From contig CM060849.1 of assembly GCA_030737835.1 (NCBI GenBank), positions 1,612,001-1,676,000 on the forward strand: a stretch of DNA of 64,000 nt. The letters run 5' to 3'. The notes below the pieces were generated by a model. It worked only from the letters and a program-made list of their open reading frames with translations, had not been told where the DNA came from and did not search any database. Position 1 is the first letter of the stretch. Each line of letters begins with the position of its first letter. The position numbers and the translations under genes are program-made. Below are positions 11,061-24,200 of this stretch, piece after piece. This stretch comes from Acorus gramineus (taxonomy: Eukaryota; Streptophyta; Magnoliopsida; Acorales; Acoraceae).

Positions 11061-14000
11061 ATGACAAAGGGGAAGAGGATGGCTTCGATGATGAAGCGCC
11101 TCAGGTCTTCCCGAGGGCAGAGGGGGGCTGCCTCGGGGTCAGGCTCGTCGGAGAGCGACGGGGCGGAGAGGAGGGTCGCGGAGGAGATGACAGGTGCAAC
11201 GGACATGCTGTCAGGAGGTGCCGGCGTGGGTTGGGTCGGGGATGTGCCTTCGGGGGCTGTCCCGAGAGTTTCTATAGTTCCTAGGGGTGATGTGATCGGG
11301 TATACACGTAAAAGAAGGCACGGTGATCGACCGGTGGCTGCCGGAAGCGTTGGTTTGGAGGCCGGAGGATCGGCCGAGGAGGTAGGGGCTGAGGGGGTTA
11401 GTGAGGGTGTGAGGGCATCATTGGATGCCATCGTAGGGATGTTGGATAGGGAGGCTACATAGGTTAGGGCCGAGGAGGAGGCCTCGAGGGCCTTAGGGGT
11501 TTTTGAAATATTGGCTTTCGGTGCAGTGGGCACGGAGGAATGTGAGGGAGTTGGGGTTGGGGCTAAAGAGGCCGTGGGTGTGGACACAGGGGCCATGGGG
11601 GCCGGTGCTGAGGTTGAGGCCGAGGAGGCCATGGCTGAGGAGGAGGGGGATGATGAGGAGGGAGACGACGACGGGATGGACAATCTCGATGAGCTGAGGT
11701 GGAGGCTCATGGAGCCACACAAGCCATGGTATGCCTCTATTTCCCTTTGTCTATTTATTTTATTCTAGATATATGTATATATATGTTTTGGTGGTATGAA
11801 ATGTGTAAGAAGTATATATATGCATCCTTTTAATAGGCATGCTTGTTTGTGTATGAAAAATGATCATGGTGGGATTTCATAAGCATGCATTTCTTTATGG
11901 CTTATATGGTGCTTCATTGTGTATAGAGATATGGTGTTGGTTTTGATAAGAGATGTATGTGTATGAAAAAGGGAAATAACTCTTCAAAATAATATGCCTT
12001 TAGGTGTGATTGTAATATAGGATGGCATGTGGGCATGTGTTTATGATCATGGTGGGAGTGTTATAAGTATGCTATTTCATAGTCTATAGAATGTTTTAAC
12101 ATGCTTGCATAGTGGGTTTGCATATATAGGTATGGTGTTGTTCTAGTACAAGAGATGGTGGTGGGTTTGCATATGCATGAGTGTGTGAGTTTTTAGGGGA
12201 GTGACGACTTTTGAAATAGATATGCTTTGATGTGATAATGGCATAGAAAGGCAAGTAAGCATGTGTTGATGATCACGGTGGGAGTTTTATAAGCATGCTT
12301 TACGAGGATGAATAGGTTTATAAAAAGAAAATGTGTTTGTGTAGTTTTAAGCAGGGTAAATCTTGAATAGTCTTTGGTCGTCTTAAGAGATAGACCATGG
12401 TGGGATATTTTTGGGGAAAGTAGAGGTATATTTCATGCTTGACTATTTTTCATGCTTTGTTTAATTTGAATATTTTTCTAAGAATGGCTTAGAAAGAAAA
12501 TTTCGTTTAGGATTCTCACCTTTCGGACGTCTTTTGTTTTGGACTAACCCCCCTTCTTCTGTTGTTTCAGCGGCCGAATCGCATTCGAGCCTTGTGGCAC
12601 GGGACGAAGAGATGGTACTCCGCTTTGGGGCAGGGGGAGAGGGATTTGGTGGACGGAGCGGGCTTCCACTCCTTTTTGGTTGAGCCCTTCCACGTTCATC
12701 GCCCATATCTTGAGGCGTTGGCGGAGCGATGGGATCCGGAGAGCTGCACATTCATCCTCCCCACTGGTGCGGTGATGCCGACGCTCGAGGACGTTGAGCA
12801 TATCACGGGTCTCCTAGCCTTGGGTGAGGCAGTGATAGCGGCCACCAGTCCTGACTACAAGGCGCTCTTCTGGGAGTTGATCGAGGATTGGGAGTACAGG
12901 GAGAGGGAGAGGTCACTGAACTGAATTCCCCTTGGTCAATTGTCGTGGCAGTATGGCCTTGGCTCCTTCACGCAGCGTCAGAAGGGTGAAGCTGCGGCTA
13001 GCTTTGAGAGGAGACGGCTGATGATTGAGGTGAGAAAGGCGGCCGCGTGCCCACAGAGGGCACAGAGGGAGTTGAGGGCGTTCTTCCTCTATTTTTTCGG
13101 CCAGGTCCTCTTCTCGACGGCCTCTGACAAGGTCTCCTCCCGTTCTTGTTACTGATGGGGGACTTGGCGACGATGGGCCGCTTCGCTTGGGGTGCGGCCA
13201 TGCTAGCTCATCTCTTCGTGGAGCTGTCGAAGAAGGTGAAGAGGGCCGGGGGCAAGAATCTCAGCGGTTTCGCAACATTTCTGCAGGTATAATTAGCAAA
13301 ACTAGAAATGATTTGATCTCTGTTTATTCACTTCACCTGACTTTGGTTTTGGTTTTCCTTCTACAGATTTTTGGGTATGAGCACTTTGCCATTGCTCGTC
13401 CGAACCAGCTGGTCTTCAATCGCCCCCTTCCTTGGGCTATGAGATGGGCACCTCCGGGGGCTTCTCGCTTGCGTCGCCTCACTCAGCTCCGGGAGGCCTT
13501 CCGTGCTTTAAAGGAAGAAGAGGTATATATTTTTTGGATTTGTTGCTTGTACTTGATTTTCTTTTGTTTGAGCTCTCCTCTTTATTCCATGGTATTCTTT
13601 GTTGCAGATGACCTGGAGGCCCTGTACTGAGGAGGCAGTCCCTAAGGAGCTGTCGTGGGACATCTGGCTGATCTTCTTCAACGAGGTGGTCTTTCATGCA
13701 ATCAGCCGGGTGGTCCGCTAGCTTGGGTACCATTAGTGGGTGCCTGATCCTCTACTGAAGCGTTCCCCAATCCCGGTGGCCAGAATTCCTCGGGATACGA
13801 ACCTCCCGAGGAACTACGCAGTGTACGTGGCGGGATGGGATGCGAGAGGGACCTTGGTCGAGCGTCTTCTCGAGGTGGTTGGTAGCGAGGAGTACATGGC
13901 GTGGTTGCACCAGGAATATGTTTACATCCTTGGGACTATGGAGGAGGAGATCCCGGACGCTTACGTAAGAAAAAGCTATCTTTCTCTCTTCTCCATCTTT

Positions 14001-15119
14001 CCTGTCTTCTACTCCATATTTAAAAGGTGTGTTCTTGGTGCAGGCTGAGCTGAATGAGCTGGAGAAGAAGCTCAAGATCGCCAATGAGCACCTCCAAGCA
14101 CGGGCCGGGCAGGTAGAAGGGTTGCGGGTGTAGAGGCGACGCTTACAGAACCAGATTCAGGTCCTTGAGGCTCAGGTGGATGCTCTGTCGAGAGCAAGAG
14201 CTGATGGCGCTTCTTCCTCTTCTACTCCTCCTCCATTCATGGCCTCTGATCGAGAACTAGAATTAATGGACGAGCTAGGCGTGACCTGGAGTGAGCTCCT
14301 AGCCACTCGGATGGAGATTGATCAGGCGAGGGGGAGGGCTACGAGGGCTGAGGACAAGGTGGACCAGTTGAGATCCGAGAGATCATCAAGGGAGGAGGTG
14401 TTGGGCCAGCTGCGGTCTGGGATGGTTTTGGGAGAGGAGGAGTCATCCGTCTTACGCCATGAGCGAGACTCCCTCCAGGCTAGAGTGTCAAAGTTGGAAG
14501 CGTCGGTCAGCGTGCCTGGTGGTTTGATGGGAGACTTGGTCCGTTCTCTTCAAGCAGCTAGGGATAGGGATCGGGAGGCTCTCAGGGTCTTGGAGGCGAG
14601 GGCACGGGAGTTGGAAGAGAGGTTGAGGGTGGCCGAGGACCGATCCAGAAGCATGGCGAGCCGGCTTCGTCAGAGGTTGGAGAGAAGTGATTGGGATATG
14701 CAGCTAGTCCACCTCTGGGAAGCCACCATGAGGAGGAAGCTGGTTGGTGGAGGGTCTATGATGGAGGTGGACCTCGACCTTCTCCCTTTGGAGCCTGACC
14801 ATTCGATCTCTGCCTCCCTAGCCACCGGAGCTTCTTTGAGCAAAGCTTCCTGTCCATCAGTGACCCGGAGTCTTGGGATATATGCGAGGGCAGCTTCGTC
14901 GGTGAGGGAGACTCCTGCTGCTCCAGACGCTCCAGAGGTTCAGTATTCTCCTCAGCTACTGCCTTCTTCTCAGCCTGGTCAGGACGTTCCTCCTTCGACC
15001 CAGCCTCCCGGGGATGACGACACTCCGAGGTATAGTATTGATTGTGTCTTGATTTTGGTAGAAGAAATGTATATATGCAAGGAATTCATGCTTTTCTTCT
15101 TTTCTTTTGGCTTAGGTGA
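11061..15119 (+). pseudogene. Plant mobile domain (PMD) gene with introns and a coiled-coil C-terminus, inactivated
   Basis: Six exons can be drawn: 11061-11728, 12571-13286, 13367-13522, 13608-13964, 14044-15029 and 15116-15119. Introns start GT and end AG; introns 2-4 are 79-85 nt and keep phase 0. Exon 1 is Gly/Ala/Glu-rich with a basic start (TKGKRMASMMKRLRSSRG) and an acidic end. Exon 2 carries the PMD signature (ERWDPESCTFILPTGAVMPT then LEDVEHITGL, and GRFAWGAAMLAHLFVELSKK). Exons 3-4 complete the domain (IFGYEHFAIARPNQ; RNYAVYVAGWDARG). Exon 5 is a long heptad-type coiled coil to about 14750, then a Ser/Pro-rich tail. PMD proteins occur in transposons and in domesticated genes such as MAIN. 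It is broken by stops at 11460, 12922, 13719, 13734 and 14131 and a frameshift near 13132; the exon 1-2 phase also fails to match. It lies antisense to the host element's integrase. Confidence 0.85.
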
Positions 15120-15856
15120 TTGTTTTGATGATGGACAGCTCAAGACATCTGGATCAAGGCTTCTTTGGTGGACCTCTACCTTTTTACTTGTTTCATTTTA
15201 GAAAACACTCCTTTGGTTTATTTTAGGCTTGTTTTTTTGTTTATGAACAAACTATACCTTTCTTTTGGTGTATGGATGGGTGATTTCTAATTTGGTTTGA
15301 AAGGGTGCTTATTGGTTTTAATTTGGTTTGTGTATGTGTGTGGTGAATGGTTTGGTTTAAGGTTTGGGGGTGGATGTATGGTTTGGTATGTGATTTTGGT
15401 TTCTGCTGCTGTTTGATTCATTTTTATACAGGTTTTATGAATGTATATGTATATGAAATGCGTGTATGCAGGTTTTGGGAAGAAATATTCCTAATAGGTC
15501 TCAAAGATTTGAAGAGTTGTTTGTCCATGGGGACTGATAGTGCAGAGTGGGCAGCAGGTGGGGGCGGCTAGTTGTGTTTAGCCGCCCTAGGACTGGTGGA
15601 ATTTACCTGTATGGAGACGGCTAGTCTATTCAAGCAGTCTGAAGGCAGATGGCTAGTCGGGTTTAGCCGCCCTAGGCCTGGGACAATTTTCTGATTCTGC
15701 CATTTGTCTGCTGCTGCTGAAAGTCCTTGTGAGTGTTTGTTCAACCTTCAAAACTTGTAAAAACATTCTTTCCATGGACCAAGTGTTAAATCTGTCCGGA
15801 TTGTGCCCCTGCACTGACTTTCGAGCCCTTCTTGTTCGAATTGTCAAGGGCTACAA
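15120..15856. other. Non-coding 3' flank of the PMD pseudogene
   Basis: A T/G-rich tail follows the pseudogene (15190-15480). Two GGCGGCTAG..TAGCCGCC-type pairs lie at about 15555-15590 and 15616-15680. No domain is seen. The last five bases before 15857, TACAA, are the target site of the LTR-B that follows. Confidence 0.6.
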
Positions 15857-16883
15857 TGTTATGCCTGTGTCATTTGGAGCGCTCCGATTGAAAATTTGGC
15901 TACATAATTTTTCTCCTAGAAGTTATGTATTTCCAATTTGGTATTTGGATTTAATTTTGTTAAAATCCAAGATGAAGAGGTTTAAATATGATTTTACTAT
16001 GAGATACTCAGTTTTGAGTTAGTTTTCATACAGAAGTGGAATTAGATCAACTGAATTCATGTAGTAAAAGTTATGCGTATTTTTCCAAGTATACCCTGGG
16101 GATGAAAAATTCTGGCAACAGCCCTGTGCAATGTTTAGCTCACATTTCGGAATAGCTGGAGAGATTATTTGATCTTGGCATAAACATGAAAGTTGTAGAT
16201 AATCTTCTTGGCTTTCCAACGGACTTTGAATTGTGCAATTCGGAGCTATATTGAGGAAGTTATGGCTGTTCTAGTGAAGCATGTACATAATTTCTAGTCA
16301 GGGATGAATTCATCATTTGTATCCCTCCTTTAGATATTTATGTGCCAAAGATATCTTTCCCTCTCCCTCCCCTCCCACTCCCACGTCAACATCTTGGTCT
16401 CTCTCCCTCTCTTTCAAAGCCCCCCCCCCCATGTGTTTGTATTAATTCCTCCAAGAGAAGAGAAGGAGCAGGTGCAAGTGCAAGAAAAGTTTTGTGTAAG
16501 TGTTGTTGTAGTTGTTGATCTCCTCTCTCTCAAGCACCTTTTCATGAACTTCCCCCCCCCCTGAGGCTGAGGAGGGCTGTGGAGGTGGTGGTAGTGGTGG
16601 TGGTGGTTGAGGTGGTCGCGGGTGCATCGAGGGCCCCCGAATCTCCCCCTTTCATTCCCCCTCCCAAGGTGAGCTCTTCCCCTTATTTTTGATTTTTAGG
16701 GCTGTTGGGATGGTTGGGGAGGTCATGCATGCTAGGTAGATGAGTTAGAGTGTGTGTGAGGGGTTGGGGAGGGTCAAACTCAAAAACTGCCAAAATCCTC
16801 CAATGGTTACCAGGAGGGCGCTGGCAGGCGCAGGCGGGAGCGCATACGCGGGCGGGCGCGTGCGCGCGGAGTGGGCGCGCGGG
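15857..16883 (+). mobile_element. LTR-B, left part of a split copy, TSD TACAA
   Basis: It starts TGTTATGCCTGTGTCATTTG. TACAA at 15852-15856 recurs at 30057-30061 after the right part, so both parts are one LTR-B inserted in the Tat-type host and later opened by the composite at 16884-27485. The part contains a leader with T/C-rich and C-rich tracts and a donor-like CCAAGGTGAGCTC (about 16664-16676). About 40 bp at 16780-16817 resemble the terminal part of LTR-A in reverse (CAAAAACTGCC..GGTTACCAGGAGG) and are not found in other LTR-B copies. Confidence 0.9.
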
Positions 16884-16898
16884 TGTTATATATGTGTC

Positions 16899-18490
16899 CC
16901 TACTTTGCATGGTAGGGCACATGCATCGGCCGGGCTTCCTAACATGGAACCAGGGGACATGTTGCATGGCTCATACACTAACCCTAAGGGTGCAAGTCCC
17001 TAACATGCAAAGTCTAGGGTAACATGCATTCTACAATTTAATCATGCTCGCATGATATACACATTACAATATGTCAATATTTATCCATGGTGCCCCAGGA
17101 GAGGTCGGTATACGCCCAAGTGCGTATAACGCCTCTCTACTGGGTTGGATTGTCCCACTCACCGGTATCTGGGTCGTCGCGCGACCGTCCGTCTAGATCT
17201 GCAAGACAGACATTCAATATGGTGAGAACAATGCATAAAATACCCAAAAATACATCTAAAATACCCAACACTCGGATAAACGTACATACGACTCGTACGC
17301 ACGTGTATCCGAGCATCCCGACTCACTCCCGAACCCACCGGGCAGCCGCACGCACGGCCACCTGCCCCGGGCGCATAGCCGAGCCTCGGCCTGCGAGCCA
17401 AGGCGCACTGCCGAGCCCAGCCCGCACACCCGGACACCACCGGCGCACTGTCGCACGCCGGCCCGCGCGCCCCGACGCGCCAGCACCCGCGCGCACCCGC
17501 GCGACCACTCCGCGCGCACCCGCGCGCATGCACCCACGCGCGACTGCGCGCCCGACTGCGCCTGCCAGCCCCCAGCGCCCAGCACCCGCGCCCAGCGCCC
17601 AGCACCCAGCGCCCAACGCCCGCGCCCAGTGCCCAGCACCCAGCGCCCAGCGCCACCCGCGCGCACGCCTGCGCGCACGCCCGCGCGCACGCACGCGCGC
17701 GCCCTACCAGTGGCCCTGCCTGCTGCGCCTGCTGCTGCTGCCTGTGCTGCTGCCTGCCTGCCAGCCCGAACTCCCTTACCACCCACCTCCGGCCACCAAT
17801 GGCCTCCGACCACCACTCCGACGGCCACCCACAGCCACCTAACCCCAAATCCATCCCCCTAGCATACATCTAAGCAAGAAAGAGAGGAAAAAGAGGCTTA
17901 CCACGGGGAGGAAGTGAAGTTCGGTTGCTCTCCACGCACCGAAACCTCCCTCAAAAGGCTTCTAACGCCCGGATCTACCTCCACCACCGAAATGGCTCAA
18001 ATCAGGGAAGAAGAGAGGGGGGACGGAGGGGAAAATCTCGCCGGAATTCGAATTTGAAAGCACCGGGGTGTAGATCGGGACCCGATCTACACTTCCTATG
18101 ATTTAGGTTTTAAGCTTTGAGGGCTCTAGGGGGGTCAAAAGTGAGAAAAAGAGAGAGGGGAGAGAGAAAAACTCATTTGGTAGGGATGATGAACAGTACC
18201 TCGAAAATTAGATCCCATCCTTATATAGTGAGCGACTTAAAAACCCAGATACGCCCCGGAACTGCGAAATTTTGGAAACGTTACCGGAATTCAACGAAAT
18301 TTTCGTGAGAGGTCTAAAACGGCACCAAGACACCAAATATGCAGTTAGATTTTCAATCGGAGTCCTCTAACTCAGGACGATAGCTAACAGTCCAAAAATT
18401 AGCGGTTCCGATCGAAAACCGAAAAAAATGAAAAACTGCCAGAACGCTCCAACGGTTACCAGCAGGCTAAAAAGTGACACATATATAACA
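16899..18490 (-). mobile_element. LTR-A fragment, reversed, left part missing
   Basis: From the internal string GGGTGCAAGTCCCTAACATG through the 36 nt segment (17163-17198), the CpG block (about 17280-17780), the leader region and TATATA (18222-18227) it ends with the proper LTR start in reverse (ACACATATATAACA). The next bases, AGCTC, duplicate the spot at which the adjoining LTR-A would have been hit. It was therefore probably a separate LTR nested in 18491-21164, with both left parts now lost. Confidence 0.8.
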
Positions 18491-21164
18491 AGCTCCTCCT
18501 TCAAGTCCGCCTCAGTAATCACTGGAGAAAATAATTATGCGAGGGGTGAGCCACACGCTCAGTGAATAGCACAACCCATGCATCACAATTTATATTAACC
18601 ACAATTAATCAAATCAATAGCCTCAAAGTGGTAGGAACTACACAAATCCGGTGGGTCGTTACATCGCCGAACCACCACACCCTCACCCTCACCCCTCAAT
18701 AGGTGACATAGGATATTGGGACTTATTATTCTGATAATCATCCTTACACAAATCCAGCCAGTGGGTCGCTACATGGCCGACCCACCACACCCTCACCCTC
18801 ACCCCTCAATATGGTGACATAGGATATTGGGACTGACTAGGCTGTTGGTCACCCTTGGTCCACCGATAGTCTCTCCTCCACTCCGTAGCCGCTCGGCCAC
18901 TCCCACATTCAGCACAGTCCGTCCCAATCAGGAGGTGCCTACTGATCGGAGCCCTCTCACGGGACGGCCTTTCAAACGCTGAGGCAGTCTCTACACGGAT
19001 CCAATGAAGGGAACAGAACAGCCTATCCATACGCATATGATCCACTCGGATCCGCTGACAACACATCTCAACAACTCTAATGTCTTGAATTCTTCAGAAT
19101 TCCTCCAGGGCGCATAACCAAGATGCGGGGAATATATAAGATAATAATGAGGAAAAGAAACCTTGGGAGGGCAACCTGAGGTCCCGATATAGGACATCCC
19201 GACAACCAAACAAGGAACACAGAGTACCCTAACCCGGGTCTCAATGTTAACCTCGCAAGGCCCCCTTAATATTCCCCAAGGCATACTAATGGACATATGG
19301 CCGCATTTAATTTAATAAATCAAACTAATAGGACACATGCATAGGTCGAGGCTTCCTAGCATGGAAACAAGGTGACAGGATGCATGGCTCTTACACATAT
19401 CCTAAGGGTGCAAGTCCCTATCATACAAAGTCTAGGGTAGCATGCATACTACATATTAATCATGCTAGCATAGATTACATATTAATCAGGTTAATATTAA
19501 CTACGGTGCCCCAGGGGAGGACGGTATACGCCCAAGTGCATATAGCGCCTCCCAACTGGGTTGGATTGTCCCACTCACCGATAACCGGGTCGTCGCGCGA
19601 CCGTCCGTCAAGATCTGCAAGACAGGGTAATCAACTTGGTGAGTAAAATACACAAATACACCAAAAATACACTAAAAATACACAACACTCGGGCAAACGT
19701 ACATACGGCCCATACGCACGCGAGCCCGAGCACCCCAACTCAATCCCGAACCCCCGGGCAGCCGTACGCACGGCCACCCGCCCCGGGCGCATAGCCGAGC
19801 CCCGGCCCGCGCGCCCAGACGCACTGCCGAGCCCAGCCCGCACGCCCGGACACCCTGCCGAGTCCCCCCGGGTGAACCGCGCGCTCATTGCGCCCCAGCG
19901 CAGCGACTCGCGCGCACACCCGCACACCTAGCGCCCCAGCACCTCACCCCGCGCGCACCCTGCGCGCACCACCACTCGCCCCACCGCGCGCGCACAGCAC
20001 GCTTGCGCCTCTGCAAAGCGCTCCGCGCGCAAGCCCCCGCACGGCGCCCTGCGCGCAGCACCCGCACGCGACCCCGCGCGCACGGCACGCACTACGCCTC
20101 TGCGCAACGCCCCGCGCGCACGCCCGCACACGGCGCCCAGCGCGCAGCTCCCGCACGCTCCTGCTCCACCCACGCGCACGCCCGCGCGCCCTGCCAGCCT
20201 GCTCTGCCCGCCTTGCCTGCCAGCCCGCCTGCCTGTGCTGCCTGCGTTGCCAGCCTACCCGAGACAGCCTGCCATCCAACCCGAGCCACCCTACCACCTC
20301 TCACCGGCCACCAATGGCCTCCAACAGCCACCAACAGCCATCCATACTCAAAACCACCCTCCTAACATGCATCTAAGCAAGAAAAGGAAGGAAAGAAGGC
20401 TTACCCTAGGAGAGGAAAGGAAGGGGAGGGGATCGGGAGCTCTTCGCGCACCGAAACACCGCCCCAACGACCACCACCACCTAGATCTCTACCTAGCCCA
20501 AGAGGGGCTGAAATCAGAGGAGAAAAGGGGGTGTTAGAGGGGGTCACACAAGTGGGAACTCGAATCCGAGACCACCGGAAGATAGATCGGGAGCTCACCT
20601 TTCCTTTCTCTTCTTAGGGTTTTTGGATCCAAGCCTTCTAGCTAGGTCATATGGTGGAAAAAGAGAGAGGGGGAGAGAGAAATTTAATTGGGGAAGATGA
20701 TGAATAGTGGGGGGGATATTTTAACTCACTTAAATAAGTCAACACCACTTAGATTAGGCTAACCTAGGTTAATTAGGGTTTAAGCTAGGATTAGTGAGCT
20801 TAAGTGAGCTTTGACTTAGGTCAACCCAACCTCACAAAAAAAACAAAAGGGGTTGACCAAGTCATGGGCCCACTTTGACCAAGTCAACTCTCCCAATGAC
20901 TTCTCGCTCGGTCAAAACCCGGATACGCGGCGGAATTGCGAAATTCTGAAACGTTACCGAAATTCGATGAAATTTTCGTGAGTGGCTTGGAATAGCACCA
21001 GGACACATAATATGCAGTTAGATGTTTAATCGGAGTCCTCAAACTCAGGATGATAGCTAACAGTCCAAAATTTTAGCGATTCCAATCGAAAAACGAAAAA
21101 AACTAAAAAACTGCCAGAATGTCCCAATGGTTACCAGAAGGCAAAAAGTGACACATATATAACA
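18491..21164 (-). mobile_element. LTR-A, probable 3' LTR of the gag-pol element, first part missing
   Basis: It lies directly after (in reverse sense) the polypurine tract of the gag-pol at 21213-25765 and ends in ATATATAACA at 21164. The 36 nt segment is at 19579-19614 and the CpG block at about 19700-20290. The GGGTGAGGGTGAG module is present twice (about 18675 and 18800). Roughly the terminal 0.35 kb is missing at the left edge. Confidence 0.85.
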
Positions 21165-21178
21165 TTCTCCCCCCCTTA
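21165..21178 (-). other. Polypurine tract of the LTR-A element
   Basis: On the minus strand, CTAAGGGGGGGAGAA directly precedes the LTR start TGTTATATATG. It primes plus-strand DNA synthesis in LTR retrotransposons. Its place between the end of pol and an LTR confirms the minus-strand orientation. Confidence 0.85.
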
Positions 21179-21212
21179 GGAAATTTTGTCCTCAAAATAA
21201 ATACAAGAACAT

Positions 21213-24200
21213 CTAAGAAGGGAAAAGATGCGGATACGCGTCACGCATGGCGTCCTCGAGCTCCCAAGTGGCCTCGGCAACGGAACGGTGCTGCCATCGC
21301 ACCTTGACCAGCTGGACGGTCTTGGTGCGGATCCTCTTCTCGCGGCGGTCCAGGATCTCAATCGGCTGCTCGACGAAACGACAAGTCCGGCTCGAAGACG
21401 AGCGGCTCGAACGGGATGACGTGAGCAGGATCGTGGACATAACGCCTCAGCTGCGAGACATGGAAGACGTCATGGACCTGAGCCAACTGTGGGGGAAGAG
21501 CTATGCGATAGGCCACCTCCCCAACTCGCTCGAGGATGAGGAACGGCCCAATGAAACGCGGACTCAGCTTGCCCCGCACGCCGAAACGGAAGATGCCCTT
21601 CATCGGGGACACCTTCAAGAAGACATGGTCACCAACCTCGAAGGCGAGCTCACAGCGACGACGGTCGGCGTAACACTTCTGACGACTCTGAGCGACTCGG
21701 ATACGCGAATCATCTTCACCATCTCTGAGGTCTAGTGAACGATCTCTGGTTCCTCCAACTGGCGCTCTCCGACCTTGTCCCAACACAAGGGGGACCTGCA
21801 GCTGTAGCCATAGAGCGCCTCATAAGGAGCCATCCGGATACTCGAGTTGTAGCTGTTGTTGTAGGCAAACTCCACCAACGGAAGGTGCCTCTCCCAACTG
21901 CCCCCAAAATCGAGAACACAGGCTCGCAGCATGTCCTCAAGAGTCTGAATCGTCCTCTCCGACTGGCCGTCCGTCTACGGATGAAACGCTGTTCTGAAGT
22001 GGAGGTTCGTACCAAGGGCGTGCTGGAGGCTACGCCAGAACCTCGAAGTAAAACGCGTGTCTCGATCGGAAATGATGCTGACGGGAGTGCCATGGAGACG
22101 AACAATCTCTGAGACGAACAACTGCGCCAGGGTGTCCAGAGAATCGGTGAGTCGGATGGGGAGGAAATGAGCAGACTTTGTCAGCCGGTCGACGATCACC
22201 CAGATGGCATCGCGACCCGAACGTGACCTCGGCAAACCCGAGACGAAGTCCATGGTGATCTGCTCCCACTTCCACTGAGGGATCTCAATGGACTGCAGCT
22301 TCCCCGCAGGGTGCTGATGCTCCGACTTCACCTGCTGGCATACTAGGCATCGGGCAACGAAACGGGCAATATCCGTCTTCATCCCGCGCCACCAGTAGCC
22401 ACGATGAAGGCCCCTGTACATCTTCGTGCCACCAGGATGCACTGTGTACCTCGAACGATGGGCCTCATCCAGAATCTTCTGCTTCAGCTCTGCGTCGTCG
22501 GGAATGCATACTCGGCCTCTGAACCGCAGGATCCTGTCCGCGCGAATTTGGTAGTCCGGACGCTCGCCTTGGGCGACGCCTTCATAGAGGACTATATCGT
22601 CGAGAAGGACTGGCTGCACCACCAGCCTGGCCAAAAAGCCACCCGCAGGAGTCTCTCGAACACTGATCCAGCAAGCGGCCTCCTCTAGAAGCCTCCAACG
22701 ACGGACAGCCATGTGGGCGGCCATGCCCAAGGGCTGCCTGCTGAGAGCATCCGCTACGACATTCGCCTTACCCGGATGGTAAGCGATGTCACAATCATAG
22801 TCCGTCAGGAACTCGACCCAACGTCTCTGACGCATGTTGAGCTCCGGCTGGGACTGCAAATATGTCAAGCTCTTATGATCGGTAAAGAGCTCGAACTCCT
22901 CTCCATAGAGGTAATGCCTCCACATCTTCAGCGCAAAGATGATCGCTGCCAACTCAAGGTCGTGGGTGGGGTAATTCTGCTCATGGGGCTTCAACTGACG
23001 CGACGCGTAAGCCACAACCTTACCGTGCTGCATCAGGACGCAACCCACACCCAACTGCGATGCATCAGTGTAAACTACGAACCCACCACTCCCAGACGGA
23101 AGGGTAAGAACTGGCACTGAGGTGAGCCGTCGCTTCAACTCCTGGAATCTCTCCTCGCAAGGCGGGGACCACTCGAACCGGACATCCTTCCGAGTGAGGC
23201 GGGTAAGAGGAACGGCTATCTTCGAGAAACCCTCGACAAACCTCCTGTAATAACCCGCCAAGCCCAGGAAGCTCCGAATCTCTGTGGGGTTCGACGGTCG
23301 ACGCCAATTCGACACGGCGAGCGTCTTCTCCGGGTCCACAGATATGCCCTCACCGGAAATCACATGGCCCAGAAAGGCCATACGCTCCAACCAGAACTCG
23401 CACTTGCTGAACTTGGCGAACAACTGATGTCTGGCCAAAGTCTCCAAGACAGTGCAAAGATGGTGAGCGTGCTCCTCAAGACTCCTCGAGTACACCAATA
23501 TGTCATCGATGAATACTACCACAAAGGAGTCAAGGAAGGGCCGAAACACCCGGTTCATCAGATCCATGAAGGCCGCCGGCGCGTTCGTCAACCCGAATGG
23601 CAGTACTCTGAACTCGTAGTGCCCATACCGGGTACGAAAGGCCGTCTTCAGAATGTCTGACTCCCGGATCTTCAGCTGGTAGTAGCCCGAGCGGAGATCG
23701 ATCTTGGAAAAGACACGCGCTCCCTGGAGCTGGTCAAACAGATCGTCGATCCGCGGCAAGGGGTACTTGTTCTTTACTGTCCGTTTGTTCAGCTGCCTGT
23801 AATCGATACAAAGCCGCAGCGAACCGTCCTTCTTCTGGACGAACAGAACAGGGGCTCCCCACGGAGAAACACTCAGACGTGTGAAGCCCTTCTCCAGCAA
23901 CTCCTCCAACTGCTCCTTGAGCACCCTCAGCTCTGCAGGGGCCATCCGGTATGGAGCTCTCGAAATCGGCTCGGTCCCCAGAATCAGATTTATCTCAAAC
24001 TCGATCGCGCGATCCGGCGGTAATCCCAGAAGATCATCGGGGAAAACCTCGGGATACTCTGCCACGACCGGAGTCTGACTGATATCTGCCTGCAGCGGTG
24101 CATCCTCCTGAGCAATGTACGCCAGAAAGCCCTCGCATCCTCCCTGAAGGAGTCTCCACGCCTGCATGGACGACACGAACCCCAAAGGGGCTACGTCACG

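Noticed and set aside
11045-11722. Minus-strand Ser/Pro/Thr-rich open frame of 225 codons
   Set aside because: It is the antisense of exon 1 of the PMD pseudogene, and its composition mirrors that Gly/Ala/Glu-rich exon.
11061-15119. Reading the PMD gene as a functional host gene (MAIN-like)
   Set aside because: Five in-frame stops and a frameshift interrupt it, and repeat and retrotransposon sequence lies on both sides.
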